A stretch of 64,000 nt of DNA from Dugong dugon (GCA_030035585.1 CM057468.1:53316145-53380144), one strand, 5' to 3'; positions 24,401-36,455 are shown, counted from the first letter of the stretch. Translations and numbers: made by a program. Notes: generated by a model not told the origin, from the sequence alone.

Positions 24401-24590
24401 GATTCTTAAACTTGATCTAAGATCAGAATCACCTGGATGTTGATTAAAACCCAGATTGCTGAGCCCAACTCCCACAGTTTTTGATTCAGTAGGTCTGGGA
24501 TGGAGCTTGAGAATTTGACTTTCTGTCAAGAGCCCAAGCAATGCTCATGTTACTGGTCTTGGCATCACACTTTACTAGAGCAATGTTTCA
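24395..24590. repeat. MER5-like hAT element
   Basis: 'AATCACCTGGATGTTGATTA', 'GAGCCCAACTCCCACAG' and 'TGATTCAGTAGGTCTGGGAT' match the MER5A (hAT-Charlie) layout. A related fragment occupies 24590-24715. Confidence 0.65.
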
Positions 24591-24727
24591 CAAACCCACC
24601 TGTTTATTGGATCACCTGAAATCTTAAAAGACTATTCAATGTCCACCTCTAGACCAGTTAAATCAGAATCCCTGGAGATGGGACCCAGGAATCATTTTTT
24701 GTTGTTGTTGCCAAAGTGATTCCATTA

Positions 24728-24915
24728 TGCAGTCCTTCTCAAACCTTCAGCAAGCATTAGAATCACTTGGAGAACTTAAAAACAAACACACATATTCCTG
24801 GGCCCCACTCCCGGAGACTCTGATCAGAAGGTTTGACATGGTCCCGAGATTCTGCAGTTCTAATAAGCTCCCAGGTGATGCTAATACTGCTAGTCTGAGG
24901 ACCACACTTTGAGTG
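24728..24915. repeat. MER5-like hAT element, second copy
   Basis: 'CAGTCCTTCTCAAACC', 'TTAGAATCACTTGGAGAACTT', 'GGGCCCCACTCCC' and 'AGCTCCCAGGTGATGCTAAT' span nearly the whole MER5A. Confidence 0.7.
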
Positions 24916-24919
24916 TGCT

Positions 24920-25880
24920 CTCCTAGAGTATTTGGGAATCCCATAAGTATTAACAGTCAGCACATGGAGTGAGTGAGTCACAGAAAAGACAAATAATTTG
25001 CAGAAAGCTACAAATTAGTTAGAGATAGCTGTGTAAGAGTAACTCAAGTATTGTTTATTTATCTTTTGGGACACATTTTCTGCTCTAATCTCTAATAACA
25101 AAGAAAATTAGTTTTGATTATAAGATCCACTGAAGGATCTTAGACTTAGCAGAACCCATAACTGCCTCAAGTCCATGGATTTTCTGCTATCACAAATGTG
25201 ATTTAACCTTACCATAGCGTATTAATTATTTCAAATAAAAAAAGATGTAGTGTCAGAAAGTTTTGCATTTCTGATCCCAAATTTTCCATTTTATGACCCC
25301 GGATTTTCTCTTGCTTGCCAAATTCCGAATCAGGTTTAGCAAATGATTTTGATTACTAACCATAGCTGAAGCAATCAAGAATCCTTACTATTGTAAAGCA
25401 TATGGATCTTTTGAAATTCTTTTCTGACATACTAGAGAGTTGGTTATTTCAGTTTTGGCAAAATAGAAATTGAAACTCTGCTTTTAAAAGTATGCTTCAT
25501 TTTTCTATTGAACAAATGAAATATTTTATGACTTTTTTGTTTAAGCAGTAGTAGGAGTTATTTTACAAATTTATTTTGAACTCTGTATTAATACCTTATT
25601 GAATATTTTGTAATGTTACCTACATAATTTGTCATGAAAAAAACTTAGTTTTGCAAAAAGTATGCACCACAATACTTTCGTTGGATTCACTAATTATACA
25701 TTTTCTTTTATAATACGTAAGTTCTTGGAGAGGTAAGAGTTATTGATTTAATCTGTTTTCATTTTCACTCATTTATTGCCAGTGCCTAGTTAAGATAATT
25801 TTTTATGTTTAAAGACTAAAGTACAAACAACATACTCTATACATTTTGCAAAAATAAAACTATATCATATTTGGAGTTTC
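24920..25880. other. Repeat-poor AT-rich intergenic DNA
   Basis: No gene or repeat family recognised. It could include unique conserved sequence. Confidence 0.35.
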
Positions 25881-25884
25881 CATA

Positions 25885-26060
25885 GCACCTCTGATTTAGG
25901 AAATTCCAAAAGCTTTGAAGCTATTGTTTCATTGATTCTCACAACACTGTTTTTCAGGAGGGGATGGGGAACTGTTACAGCTGAAGAATTAAATGAGAGA
26001 ATAGATGCAAAGGTGAATTCAGCACAGGGCTTAGTGCAGAGTGAGTGCTATTATTGCTAT
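25885..26060 (+). repeat. MIR fragment
   Basis: 'TGATTCTCACAACACTGTT' and 'GCAGAGTGAGTGCTATTATT' fit a degraded MIR. Confidence 0.4.
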
Positions 26061-26271
26061 GGGCATTAAAGTTTCAGCATGAAGTTTACTTTCCAACATC
26101 AATATATGAAGGTATCTCATTATTGATTGTTCAGATCCTTTTCTCTAAAGCTATTCAGGTAGTTTTCATCAGATTGTCCTTAAGTCGTGAGATGATGATA
26201 GTATTATTTTGGCATGTGAAGTTGGAAAGATGAAATAGGAAGGTTGTAAATAAAACTTTCCAGGAAGGAAA

Positions 26272-26463
26272 GTTGTTGTTAGCTGCCGTTGAGTCGGCAC
26301 CTGACTCATGATGACCCCGCACACAATGGAATGAAATGCTGCCTAGTCCTGTACTGTCCCCATGATCAGTTGTGGATCAGATTGTTGGGATTCATAGGGT
26401 TTTCATTTGCTGATTTTCTGAAGCAGATCAACGGGCCTTTTTTCCAATCTGTCTTAGTCTGGT
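26272..26463 (-). mobile_element. Non-autonomous RTE derivative, truncated
   Basis: GTTGTTAGCTGCCGTTGAGTC (RTE 3' end) through AGGGTTTTCATTTGCTGATT to CAATCTGTCTTAGTCTGG (RTE leader). It resembles 2325-2685. 26464-27045 has nothing recognisable. Confidence 0.65.
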
Positions 26464-27049
26464 CTTTGTTAAATGGTGACTTTGCTAAAAGTGACTCAAC
26501 TTTAGATCTTTTGTTCTGCAACAACTTGGAAATTTTCTCTCTCAATATGTCTCAAATTTAGAGATAACTCCTCCTTCTAGGTTAGATGTTATCTAATCAC
26601 AAGGAGAGGAGAGAGAACAACCCTGGGGGTTGTTAACTGCTCCTTTATTTATTCATGATTAAATATAATGCTAAAGAGTATTCAGATATTACCCACATTG
26701 CTTCCTGCTCTCCACCAAATGTGAATTCTTTGCTGAGTTGTGCAGAACACCACACTGGCCTGATTCTGTGTTACAAGAGTGGGCAGAAGGGTATGCTCAC
26801 AGCTAAGTTCTGCTGGGGGGAGACAGGGCTACTACTCCGTAGTAAATGAGAGATGTTTGAACTTTTTACTGAGGAGATATTGTGGGCCAGGGCTGACTTC
26901 TAATCACAGTTCTCTCACGCCATTTAAATCAGGTTCAATGACTGCATGTAATAACACATTTCTTACCTCCTTCAAGGTATTTTGGACCAAGTTTTTAATT
27001 CTCCCATGAAAACATTTAAAAGCAAGCAAGCATAGATTTATAGACACTT

Positions 27050-27170
27050 AAAAAAAAAAATTGTGGTGAAAATATACACAACAAAACATATGCCAATTCA
27101 ACAATTTCTACATGTATAATTCAGTGACATTAGACAGAGACTTCTTAAAGGAATTTTGCAAACACTACAC
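27050..27170 (-). repeat. L1 3' UTR fragment, antisense
   Basis: 'ATACACAACAAAACATATGCC' and 'TCTACATGTATAATTCAGTG' are the conserved reversed L1 tail seen again at 40946, 48693 and 61887. Confidence 0.6.
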
Positions 27171-28270
27171 CTTCATTTCCTCTATTGCAATATGTATCCT
27201 ATTTTTTTTGGGAAAGAGCATATGTTCTTGCAGTGCCATGCTGAAACTCATCCAATATACATGAGTAGGAAGTATTATCACTGAGTGATGTTAAAATCTG
27301 CTGGCTCTTTAGGGATTTCCCAAAAGACTTCCATAACAGAATGAAACCAAAATCTGATAATGAACAATACCACAATAGGATAAAATACTAAACACCATTC
27401 AAATCATGGTCTTTGCCAGGGAAATTGCTATCTGAAGACTTACAGCTGGCTATAGCAAATTTCTAAAGCTGTGAGGTTCAACAGCCTACAGGTTTTCAAA
27501 TAAACCTATGCTGCTTCAAGTGCTTACCTTACCTTACCTTACCTATTTTTAATTCATACTCTCTTTTCCATTAGGGATTTGATGTAACCTACAATAAAAA
27601 TAGATAAACGAAAATAAGATCGTTGGTTCGTGAGAAAATAATTATATACCAAAAAAAAAGCTCTGATTGAATAAATTTAACTCTGAGCTTCCTGGTAGCC
27701 AAAGGGAAAAAGAAAAATGGAAAAAATGGGCCTGGAGGCATAATGAATGGCTTATTATTAAGTCACTTATTAGCAGGGTGGCAAGAATCTTTCTCTAATG
27801 TATCTTCTTAGATTCCATTTCCTTCCTTAAAAAGTGTTGTCAAGAAGAATCTAGAAGGTCATTGGAAGGATTCTAGGAGATAGTGTATGTGAAGGGAAAT
27901 TCTGAAGCAGAATAAAAAATGAAAGTAGCTGTAACAATAGTTTACATTATCCAATAAAAAGAAAACAAGACCTTCTCTTAAACCAGTAAACCAGACAATG
28001 TTTTATTGGACTAAATACCCCTCCCCGCAAAAGTCTGGAACACAGAGAGCACATAACAAATGTTTGCTGAACCAATGGAGGAAAGAACAGTTCCCAAATG
28101 TTTTCTCCTCAATTCAGTATGTTAGGCTGCCTTCATTCACTTCTTCAACAAACAAAAATGAATGCCAAATCCCAAGCAGCCAAGAGGGGCTGCAGAAAGT
28201 CTCATGCAGATAAACTGTTCCCCTATGAACTCACAGTTCTCAATCAGCCGTCAACATTGCCTTGGACACG
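27170..28270. other. Intergenic; short (TTACC) tandem repeat
   Basis: (TTACC)4 at about 27525-27544. Nothing else recognised. Confidence 0.35.
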
Positions 28271-28850
28271 TGCTATGATTTCAAGACAACTTATTCTACC
28301 ATCCTCCCCAATACTGCTTAAAGCCTTCATCAATCTCCACACGCTTAATTCCTTACCCTCAGAGGTGAGTTCTATGAAGTCTTCCCTGACCTTTCTCAAA
28401 TTAGGTCTCCCTTCTTTATACCTGTTGCCATAGTTTGTGCTGGACTAAAGGTTGGTGGTTCAACACACCTAGCAGTGCAGCAGAAGAAAGGCCTGGCAAT
28501 CTGCTTCTGTAAAGATTACAGTCATGAAAATCCTATAGCATACAGTTCTACTTTGCAGCACATGAATTGGAATCTACTGAAGGCAACTTTTTTTTCCCCT
28601 TTATGCTACCATTCTTGCTTTTGTGGGAACCTCTGACTCCCTGCTTCCTGCTTCCCTTTCCTTCATGGCATTTATCACAGCTCCGGGTTTACATTTTTCT
28701 TGTATCATTATTTGATTAACGTAGGTGGCTGGTTCCCAGGCTGTGAGCCCCATGAGAACAGGGGGCTGTTTTTATTCACCATTGTGTTTCCCCAGGCCTA
28801 ACAGTGCCTGACACGTTGTAGGTGCTCAGTCAATACTTGTTAATCAGGGG
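28270..28850 (+). repeat. L2 3' region with a SINE inserted
   Basis: 'GAAGTCTTCCCTGACC', 'GGCATTTATCACAGCTCC', 'ATTATTTGATTAACGTAGG', 'GTGAGCCCCATGAGAACAGG' and 'GTAGGTGCTCAGTCAATA' follow the L2 consensus order. A degraded, 5'-truncated AfroSINE lies at 28444-28600. Confidence 0.75.
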
Positions 28851-29187
28851 AACGGTGTGTACACTGGGAAAACAAAGGCCCTCTAAAGTTCCAGGGCGGT
28901 TGAAGCTCTTTATCCTGGGCCTTGGTAAAGAAACCTTGGTTCGGTTTTGCAAAGTGAACTCTGTAACAATTGTTTTGGAGCGCAAGAGAACCCCGCCCCT
29001 TTACAACAACAAAACAAAACAAGTCCTGAAGTCGCCCTAAATTTTTTTCTTGGATTAGAGACACCGATTGCAGTTTAGGCTCGCGCTCCAGGGCACACCC
29101 TGGAATAAACCCTGAAAGTATCCGGCAGCCGTGCCGTCCGGTATGCCAGCTGGAGGCTGTGCCGGGACTGCCCCCTCTCATTTCTCC

Positions 29188-29196
29188 CGCGCGAAA
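29188..29196 (-). promoter_or_regulatory. Consensus E2F site in the CpG island
   Basis: CGCGCGAAA on the + strand is the exact complement of TTTSGCGCS, the classic E2F consensus. It lies 366 bp upstream of the CDCA7L start codon. CDCA7-family genes are cell-cycle regulated, so an E2F site is plausible; occupancy is inference. Confidence 0.5.
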
Positions 29197-29561
29197 CCTG
29201 GTCGGACCGCTCCACTCCCACCCTCAGCTGCAGGGGGGAGCCCGGCGCCCCGGGATCGGCAGCCGGCCTCGGCAGCGCCCAAATGCAGCCCCGTCTCGCG
29301 CCGCCTGCTAAGTGAAGTTCACTGCTAGAGAAACTGGGTGGTTGATGGGCCCCTCCGGGCCCAGTGAGACGGCGCCGAGTGTGCGGCGCGGCGCGCTCCC
29401 CCTGTCCCGTGCGCCGAGTGCGCCTCTCCCCCGGCCCTCCGGAGCTTCGCGGGGAGCGCGCTAACTGCGCGGCCGCGGGGCGTTCTCGGTGCGCCGGGCC
29501 CGTGGCGAGCCGGGCTCCCGTGGCCGCGTGCTAGGAGGAGGCTGGAGCCCTGTTAGGAAGA

Positions 29562-29585
29562 ATGGAGTTGGCGACTCGCTCCCAG
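29562..29585 (+). CDS. CDCA7L: CDCA7L coding exon 1 (residues 1-8)
   Basis: First coding exon of cell division cycle associated 7-like, a nuclear MYC-interacting, LEDGF/p75-binding protein of the CDCA7 family. The exon encodes MELATRSQ and ends at a GT donor (GTGAGG at 29586). The human protein, as I recall it, begins MELATRYQ and continues IPKEVADIF, which is exactly how exon 2 here begins. The start is firm: A at -3 and G at +4 give a strong Kozak context, an in-frame TAG lies at 29532-29534, and the site is inside a CpG island. Any 5' UTR exon or transcription start cannot be placed from sequence alone. The junction is phase 0. This frame reads on past the donor for more than 400 bases in GC-rich DNA, but that is a chance open frame. 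Confidence 0.93.
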
Positions 29586-30829
29586 GTGAGGGTCTGGCTG
29601 CCCACCGCGGCGCGGACGCACCCATGGCCTGCCTTCCCTTTGCGCCCTGGCCCACCTCCCCGCTTCGGGCTGGAAACGTGGCCCTTGCTGCAGCGCTGTG
29701 GATCCAGCGCGCTTCGTCCCGCGAACGCCGGGGCGGGCGCGCCCTGCAGGTGTGCGCAATGGGTCAAGTTTGTGCCACCTGGACGGGAGCGGCCGCGCGC
29801 CCGCTCTTGCGGCCTGTTAGGACCCCGCCGTCCCCCTGTGGGGGTGCCCGGGGGTCGCAGGCCGGGCCACTGCGGCCGCGGGCCCCAGGTGAGGACGCGT
29901 TTCGAAGGAGGTGTAGGCGGGAGACCGCCGGGGCGCGGTGGCCGCGTTTGCAGCGTTCTTGGGGTCTTGGGGCCTTATTGGTGCGCTCTCCCCACTTCTT
30001 TGGGGAATCGGCACAGAGATAATGAAATTTAAATGTAAGTTTTCCAGAACTATAGTGGAGAGTCGGACCAGTCCAACCCCGATAATGGCATTTAAAAGGA
30101 ATTACTTTGTGTTTGTTCTAGAACTTTTATAAATGTTTTCAAGGAATTTGTTACACTTGGAGAAATGGCAACACCATAAGGCCAAGTTAAAAAATAAACT
30201 CACATCCCAAGATCTCATACCATATTCACAAGCCGACCCCAGTTACGCATTACGGTCCTAACTAGGTTTAGAAAAATCTCATTAAAAAACATTTGTACGT
30301 TCTCAAAGTATTTATTTCAGTGGGTGGTGGGATTGTGAACGTGAATGACTTCAGTTTCCTTTTTTTTTTACTTTTTAAACAAGCGTTTCCCTATTTCCTA
30401 ATAACGAACGTATATTTTATGTTCAGAGATAAGCAATAAAAACGTTTTTTTCAAACGAACTAAAAATACAACTTTTAGAAAGGGAAGGAAGCAACCGCGC
30501 CGCTGCTTGTGGGGGCCCAAGAAATGCTTTGTGCAAGGGTTGTTTTTTTTTTTTTTTTTGCTTTTGTGGAAGCCTCTGACTCGCTGCTTCCTGCTTACCT
30601 TTTACTGGTGTTTATCTCTTTTCCCCACCTGGCTGCTGGGCCTAGGAGAGGAAGAGGGAGAGATGGAGGAGGGGTCCCCGGCTTTGGGAGACTTGGAGCG
30701 CCGGTCGCCTGCGCTTGGCACTCCAGGGCGCGGTTGGGCCCGCGCCCAACTACCTGGGCGGCGGCCAGTGGTGCCTGAGCTCTGAACGCTGCCACTGGCC
30801 CGAATCCGGCGGCAAATCAAAGTCCGAGC

Positions 30830-32240
30830 CACTAATGGCTGTCTTGGCCATTTAATCATTTTTGAAAGGCTTCTTGAAAATGGGCATTTGAGAAAAATCT
30901 ACTGTTGGGGATGAGAAAGAGTATCATTTTTTAAAATTTCCTAAATGGGGGGAGATATTAAAAGACGGGAAAACACTAATGCAACCCTGGAAGACTGAGA
31001 CAAGGTTGGGCTTATGTATTTATTTTTGCTATGACCTCCTGTGCTTCTGGAAGTTTAGCTTCTCCAGAACTTAAAACAAAAAAAACTCAAAAAGCAAAAC
31101 TTTTCTGGAAGGAGCTTTGAGCTCCCTGTGAATTTCATCAGAAAATCTAGTTTGGTAATGTATCACTCCTAAAACCTGTTGTTTTGCTGGAAATCACTTT
31201 GCACTTTTTCCTTACCTCCAGTTATACACATAGTTCATGCTTAGGAAATTGAAAGTGTCCCAGGATATGTATTAGAAGTGAAAATTTTCTTGTCAAATAG
31301 TGAGGCAAATTTTTTGGTGGTTCTAAAATGTTAAATAAACTATTTACCATATAGGGATAATCCACAAATTATTAACCCATTATGCACCGATTAGGAGAAA
31401 TTACTATATGTAAGATGATCAGGTTTTTTTTTTTTTTTTTTCCTTTTCTAAAAACCTTCTAATTGGCAGCACAAATTAAGATGTGTGATGATTTTTCCAG
31501 TGGAAATGTTCCTGTTCATAATTTAAATGTGAGCAGATTAGAGTCTCTAAATTAGTGGAGAGTGGTTCAGTAGGGTGGGCAGGTGACAGCAGATAAGAGT
31601 ACTTAATGAACATTTTAGGCGCAGCAAGATGTTAAATTCGCATGGTTCTACGCAGTACCCCAGCCTTATGAATAAAGCAGTGTGATGAACCGCCCGAAGT
31701 GGCATTACTGCACACTGAATACTGCTCAGCTCAGTGTGCAGTGGGTTGTAATCTCATACGGTAAATGTAATTTCTATCTCTTGGAAAGCACAGAGCTGAA
31801 GGGGTTCCAGCAAAGCAGTTTCGGCCTAATGTTAGGAGTAAACGAGGAGGAGAGAGACCCTCAAGTAAACCCTGAACTCCTTTCTAGCCTCTGCTTTTCC
31901 AGGACCCCACCAGTATGTAGGATTTGGTATCTTCTGACAGTGATTACGCCTCCCATGGGCTGTAGTCCTTGTTGGGGTGACCATTGTGTCTTTGTGGTTT
32001 CATATTGAGTGACAGAAATAATAGTAAAGGCAAGGGTGTAGGCCCTTACTGAGAGCTCTCAACAGTGCTGCTCACAGGAGCTGGAGGATGAGGCAGCCTC
32101 AAGCTTCCTAGAGAAACTGGTAGGTCCTGGATGTAAGTATTGTCCTTCTACTCTCTTCTACCTCAGAGGTGCACGTTGGTCTGAGAAGGAAATGGTGCTA
32201 AATGTGCTCTGAGTATGCATGGAGTATGCTGCCGAAGGCG
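30830..32240. other. Repeat-poor start of intron 1
   Basis: No repeat family or coding signal. It contains a T-run at 31424-31441 and the inverted repeat at 31707-31742. Confidence 0.35.
31707..31742. other. Inverted repeat with 12-bp arms and 12-nt loop in intron 1
   Basis: ACTGCACACTGA at 31707-31718 is the exact reverse complement of 31731-31742, separated by a 12-nt loop. It lies 2.1 kb into intron 1 in DNA without a recognisable repeat. Two further flanking G-U pairs could extend the stem in RNA. Confidence 0.55.
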
Positions 32241-32245
32241 TGATT

Positions 32246-32515
32246 GTTGTTAGTTGCTACCAAGTCGGCTCAGACTCACAGTGACCTGTGTATAACAGAA
32301 CTAAATGTTGCCTGATCCTGTTGTTGGGGCTCTTGTGCCATTTCATCTCTTCGAGGGTTTCCCTCATTTTAGCTGTCCTTTTACTTTACCAAACATGATG
32401 TCTTTGTCTAAGGATTGGTCTCTCATGACATGACCAAAGTAAGCAAAATGAAGTTTCACCTCCTTGCTTTTAAAGAGCATTTTGGTTTTATTTCTTCTAA
32501 GACCGATTTGTTGGG
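32246..32515 (-). mobile_element. RTE 3' fragment, antisense
   Basis: GTTGTTAGTTGCTACCAAGTC through TTACTTTACCAAACATGATG to TTTCTTCTAAGACCGATTTG aligns with 21259-21535. Confidence 0.75.
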
Positions 32516-32737
32516 CTGAAGGGGATATAGAATAATTTTTCTGGTGTTGGCATTGGTAGTGCGCCCATCTGATCCTAGTCCTGTGGCTTAAAATGTGTGG
32601 CTAGAGGGCCTGAAGTTGGTCAGTGATGGGGGTTGTTTTGTGATGTCTTGCAAGGACACCACAATGATTTTCCACTTTACTGGTGCTGTGCTTAAAAGTC
32701 CACTTGGTTGCTTTTTTAGTATACTACTGTCATATCC

Positions 32738-32810
32738 ATGTTGCTGTCATTGGCCGTCCAGTCGGTGATGACTCATGGCAACCCCATATGTGCAGAGTAG
32801 GAGCAGAACT
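32738..32810 (-). repeat. SINE tail fragment, antisense
   Basis: GTTGCTGTCATTGGCCGTCC then AGAGTAGGAGCAGAACTG. 5'-truncated. Confidence 0.55.
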
Positions 32811-33439
32811 GAATTCTCAGTGATCAGGAAAAAACCTCAGGGAACAAAGCAATTCTGGTCTAGTCAAGTACACAGGATGGAAAACCATGAGAAAATTATG
32901 TGACTTTATGAACTTTAGTGTAAAATAATGAGAAAGATCTATAAAGCCATTTGACTAGAACAGTCTAGGCATATTAATTTTCAGCTGACCTTTTTTAGTT
33001 TTCCTTTAGCCATTAACACTCTCTCTGAGCTACAATTTAAATTTTTTACTTCAAAGATACAGCTTTGTGTTTTAAAAGACTTTATTTTACCAAATGAAAT
33101 CAAGACAGGCTTCTTGGGGGAGAGAGAGATAATAAAATGTTAATGGAACCATTTTATTTTATTTTCTATTTATGAAAAGCAGTGGTTTCTGAATGTTTTA
33201 AAATAGGACCATTCAGAGGCACATATAAGTATAGCTGACATTAATAAGCAGAAAGGTTTGTTTTCCAAAGTTGTAAATCTTAGTACCCTGTCTGTAGCAC
33301 AGAAATATGCCGTAGAGTTTCATGGTGGGTAAGGGCCCAGAGTTTTAGTTCAAACAAATAGTTGGCTCTACCTGCCTAGGTTTCTTCATAATCATAAGCT
33401 GGATGGCAGAGGGCTCCTTGACTGGGTTGGTGCATTAAT

Positions 33440-34135
33440 CTGATGCTTATTGAGCACTTGCTATGTGCGAGGCATTATGTTAGTTGCTATGGAAGAAACG
33501 GAGTCCCTGGGTGGTGCAAATGATTAACATGCTCAGCTGCTAACTGAAACATGGGAGGTTGGAGGTTTGAGTTCACCTAGAAGTGCCTTGGAAGAAAGAC
33601 CTGGCAATCTACTTCCAAAAACTCAGCCGTTGAAAACCCTGTGGAGCACATTTCTACTCTGACACACATGGGTCACCATGAGTCGGAGTCGACTTGATGG
33701 CAACTGGTTTTATGGAAGAAATGAAGACACAGAAACACTGTTCTTTCCCTAAGTCCTCTCCAAGCCCCTGACTGAAGGTCCTTCTGGGAACTCCTTGCCT
33801 TTTCTGCCTTTGCCCGAGCTCAGCTGGCTCCATCTCTGTGCTTTGAGGACCTAGGTGGCCTTGGGTTCTGGGAGTGGGAGAAGACCTTAAGAGCTAGTGC
33901 TTCCCCCCGAGGGATGGAAACTAGCATTTACTCTGATACCTTATAGGAGTCATGTTGGGCTAAGTACTTCAAGTTAATCAGATTTAATCCTCACTATATT
34001 TCGGTGAAGTAGGTTGTTATTATCTACATTTTAAAGATAAGGCTATCATGACTAATTTGCTCAGGGCATTCCAGCAAGGAAGGAGCTCAGCCAGATTTCC
34101 CAGTCTGCAGAACCTGGTGCTTGTCACTGGAGTCA
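33440..34135 (+). repeat. MIR pieces around a SINE
   Basis: 'CTTATTGAGCACTTGCTATG' precedes the SINE. 33925-34135 ('TTTAATCCTCACTATATTTC', 'CATTTTAAAGATAAGGC') is a second MIR core. Confidence 0.5.
33500..33711 (+). repeat. AfroSINE, second flavour, with target-site duplication
   Basis: GAGTCCCTGGGTGGTGCAAA to GACTTGATGGCAACTGGTTT. TATGGAAGAAA occurs immediately before (33488-33498) and at its end (33711-33721), a direct-repeat target duplication. Confidence 0.9.
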
Positions 34136-34500
34136 TGGGACCTTGGCAGCCCACAAAATTTTCACTGAAATACTTTTGTGAGGATAAAAGCTTTACCCAG
34201 CTTACCTTATAGTGTCACTGAAATGATCAGGGACATGCCAAGTGTTTAAATATAGTATTTAAGTATAAGGAGAGGGTGTCAGAACTTTTGGTTTTTCTCA
34301 TGATACCTTCACTCCCCACTTTAACTAGAAAATCTGGAGCATTACAACAGCTGGTCTGGTTCTTTTTTAGGAACTTGCCAGATTATGCTTTGGAAAGAAT
34401 TCCTTGGATACTGTTTGTAAAAGTCAGCCTGGGAATACGAGTAAGATCCACAAAGTGTTTACATAGCACTGATTTTTGTGTGAATTTTGTATTTTAAAAA

Positions 34501-34674
34501 AACAGTTGCCATAGAGTCAATTCTGACTCATGATGACCCCATGTGTGTCAGAGTAGAACTGTATTTCATAGGGTTTTCAATGGACGAGTTTTCAGAAGTA
34601 GATCTCCAGGCCTTTCTTCAGAGGCCGGTGGACTCAAACTGCCAACCTTTGGGTTAACAGCCAAGCGTATTAAC
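34501..34674 (-). repeat. AfroSINE, antisense
   Basis: GTTGCCATAGAGTCAATTCTG to TTAACAGCCAAGCGTATTAAC. 34136-34500 and 34675-35550 show no other feature I can name. Confidence 0.8.
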
Positions 34675-35551
34675 ATCATGTTATAAGCTGAAAGGAAAAG
34701 AAAAAAGTTGAACTATTGCTTTGCAGTGCCTACTCTCCACACTTCATTTTCTGGATATTTTCCATCTTGTGTTTGCCTGTGTTCAATCATCATTTTTGCG
34801 TAACTTTTATAGTATGATTGTTGTTTGGATTTTGCTTTATGTAGCACTGTCATTACTATTTTTCTGAGTAGTTTGAAGGTCTTGACAGTTTTCATTTTTA
34901 ATGAGTATCTAATGCTTCTTTGAGTGCTTGTGTATGTTATGTATTGATTTTCTATAGTTGAAAAAATTTTCCTTTATTAAGGAAACTTTGCAATAAATGT
35001 GTTGGGGAAGGGCCACATACTGTATGCCTTGTGGTGAAGTCTACACTGTTTTTGATAACCATTTCTTTGTCATGTAGTTAGTATCTGGCAGAAGGAATGT
35101 GCCTGATTTTCAGTAGATGGAAGCCTCTGTCTGTCTGACACATTGCTTTCCTGGGGCTTTTCCCCTTTTGTTATGCTTTATGAGCTGAGAGAAGCCAGCT
35201 CTTGCTCTGGTTAAAACCAAGGCTCGTGATGACTGGACTGAAACAAGGACTCTTGTTTATTTGAACTTGGAGTGCCCGGTTAGAATGATTTAGACTGGGG
35301 TAAAGTGGAGAGTAGTCTCAGAGGTCTGTTCTTTACCACCATCTAGTCTGCATAGAAATCCAAGGAAATGCATGAATGTACTAACGGACGTGCTGGGGAA
35401 GAGACCATGGCTGTCAGGGAATTTGTGCGATGTCCTGTGGACTTGGAAGACAGTGATACCCTGCGCTGCGCTCCTTTCATGTGTGGCAATGATTCACTTT
35501 TTGGAAAGAGTTGCTCTCTCTTTTCTTGCTGATTTTGTCTATGTCGTTGTT

Positions 35552-35751
35552 GTTGTGTGCTGGAGAGTTGATTCTGAGTCATAGCAACCCTGTATGACAG
35601 AGTAGAACTGCCCTATAAGTTTCCTAGGCTGTAATCTTTATGGGAGCAGATTGCCAGGTCTTCTCTCCTGCACAGCTCCTGGTGAGTTTGAACTGCAGAC
35701 ATTTTGGTTAGCAGCAGCCGATCGCTTTAACCATTGCGCCACCAGGGCTTC
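35552..35751 (-). repeat. AfroSINE, antisense
   Basis: GTTGATTCTGAGTCATAGC through GTAATCTTTATGGGAGCAG to CATTGCGCCACCAGGGC. Confidence 0.85.
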
Positions 35752-35849
35752 TTGATTTCAACTATAGTCTTCTGAAACGGAAAATGTGTTTTCATTGAGA
35801 GTTGGACATGTAAAAGTCGAGCAGTAGGTTCACCCATTATGAAGTGGTT

Positions 35850-35990
35850 TTTAAGATAAATGTATATTTCTTGATCTGGGTGCTGGTTATAATGGGTGGT
35901 TGCCATTTGTAAAACTTCACCAAACTGTACACTTAAAGATATATATACTTTTTTTTTTGTATGTTAACTTCAATAAAGTGTTTAAAAAAC
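35850..35990 (+). repeat. Old L1 3' end
   Basis: 'TGATCTGGGTGCTGGTTATA', 'ACCAAACTGTACACTTAAAG' and 'AACTTCAATAAAGTG' are characteristic. Confidence 0.6.
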
Positions 35991-36455
35991 AGCATATCAC
36001 ATCTCTAAGTATGAGTCCTGAAGTCTGCACATCTCTCCAGCCCAGGCTACCAGGTGTGTGAGCCACAACTTCACAGGTGTCTTGTGCCCTGCCAGTGGTA
36101 CATTATCCTGGAATGGGGCATGATGTCAAGCCAGGGGTCTTCTCTTCCCACAGAACCGCTGCTATTCCCTCCAAGCCTTCCTAGGAGCCGCACAGTTATT
36201 TGGGCCGCACCCTATCTTTAAACCTCCACTCCAGGAGGGTCCTGTGCACCTGGAGAGTGCCTTGCGTTTGTGGTGAGCTCTGGCAGTCTGGGTCTTTGGC
36301 ATGAGCTGCCTTCCTCTTGGTTGCCTGCTGGCCGACGGCCTTCTCTTTAACGAGTGCCCTGGGATTTTCCCAAGGGTAATGGTTGGCAACCCCAACTTAT
36401 ATGGCAGTTGAAAATGATAATTATCCTGCTGATACATGAAGGGCCTGGCATATAA

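Larger units (their letters stand above)
29050..30000. promoter_or_regulatory. CDCA7L: CpG island promoter of CDCA7L
   Basis: A GC-rich block dense in CpG starts abruptly around 29.05 kb, spans the start codon and exon 1 donor, and fades near 30.0 kb. No obvious TATA box precedes the ATG, as expected for a CpG-island promoter. A smaller GC-rich patch follows at 30.48-30.83 kb. Because the island extends about 500 bp upstream of the ATG, a divergent non-coding transcript is possible, but nothing in the sequence proves one. Confidence 0.85.

Noticed and set aside
29489-30032. Long open frames on both strands across the CpG island
   Set aside because: High GC removes stop codons by chance. The real coding part is 24 bases ending at a GT donor, and the products show no domain and low-complexity Pro/Arg/Gly content.
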